Positions 63,972 through 64,000 of a stretch of DNA of 64,000 nt are shown piece by piece. The DNA comes from Psychrobacter sp. Pi2-1 (GTDB taxonomy: Bacteria > Pseudomonadota > Gammaproteobacteria > Pseudomonadales > Moraxellaceae). The notes below the pieces were generated by a model, which worked only from the letters and a program-made list of their open reading frames with translations, was not told the origin of the DNA and made no database searches. Where the stretch lies: NCBI RefSeq assembly GCF_904846645.1, contig NZ_CAJHBO010000001.1, positions 62,001-126,000 of the forward strand. The letters are read 5' to 3'. A program made the position numbers and the translations under genes. The number at the start of each line of letters is the position of its first letter. The stretch's first letter is position 1.

Positions 63972-64000
63972 GCTATTAGGCAGGCTGTTCGATTTATTAG

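Overview
The window looks like a chromosomal segment of a Moraxellaceae gammaproteobacterium, most probably Psychrobacter. This is inferred from AT-rich intergenic DNA, recC-recB-recD order with unusually long subunits, a pqqABCDE operon followed by an M19 dipeptidase, and Psychrobacter/Acinetobacter-like protein sequences. No database search was possible. No rRNA, CRISPR array, phage or intact insertion sequence is visible; there is one tRNA, tRNA-Arg(CCT).

Layout. 0-9.3 kb holds housekeeping and membrane genes: a DUF2868 membrane protein, a sterol-desaturase-family hydroxylase, a DUF3482 GTPase, a cory-CC-star/ArsA-type ATPase pair, a CstA-like carrier, an unrecognised 222-residue protein and a hypoxanthine-guanine phosphoribosyltransferase. 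9.3-20.7 kb is the complete recCBD operon on the minus strand. 21-27 kb has two poorly known genes (one like a degenerate, membrane-anchored molybdate-binding protein), the tRNA, NAD malic enzyme, and quinone-dependent D-lactate dehydrogenase divergent from a LysR regulator. 28-30.3 kb has a short 3-hydroxyacyl-CoA dehydrogenase and two small paralogous proteins. 30.7-35 kb is the PQQ operon, including the 24-residue PqqA.

35-50 kb is accessory metabolism: LysR, HxlR and MocR regulators, reductases (SDR, zinc-free MDR), a DsbA-like isomerase, a metallo-beta-lactamase-fold protein lacking its main metal ligands, an orphan HicB, two exporters and an M14 carboxypeptidase. 50.3-58.7 kb is a copper-resistance island: a two-component system diverges from genes for small periplasmic proteins, a c-type cytochrome, a DUF411 lipoprotein, multicopper oxidase CopA, a Met/His-repeat CopB and a DUF305 membrane protein. 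Two matching putative CopR boxes flank the first gene. 59.4-64 kb carries uroporphyrinogen-III C-methyltransferase and a long assimilatory nitrate reductase that may run past the window edge.

Signs of decay lie between intact genes: a glutathione S-transferase remnant (28.0 kb), a 2OG-Fe(II) oxygenase tail (36.2 kb), and a broken LysR gene beside a membrane-protein fragment (58.7-59.3 kb). Two unexpected repeat signals stand out: a 10-base motif found five times, always in the same orientation and frame, inside recBCD; and a 107-bp palindromic element with imperfect terminal inverted repeats at 47.7 kb.
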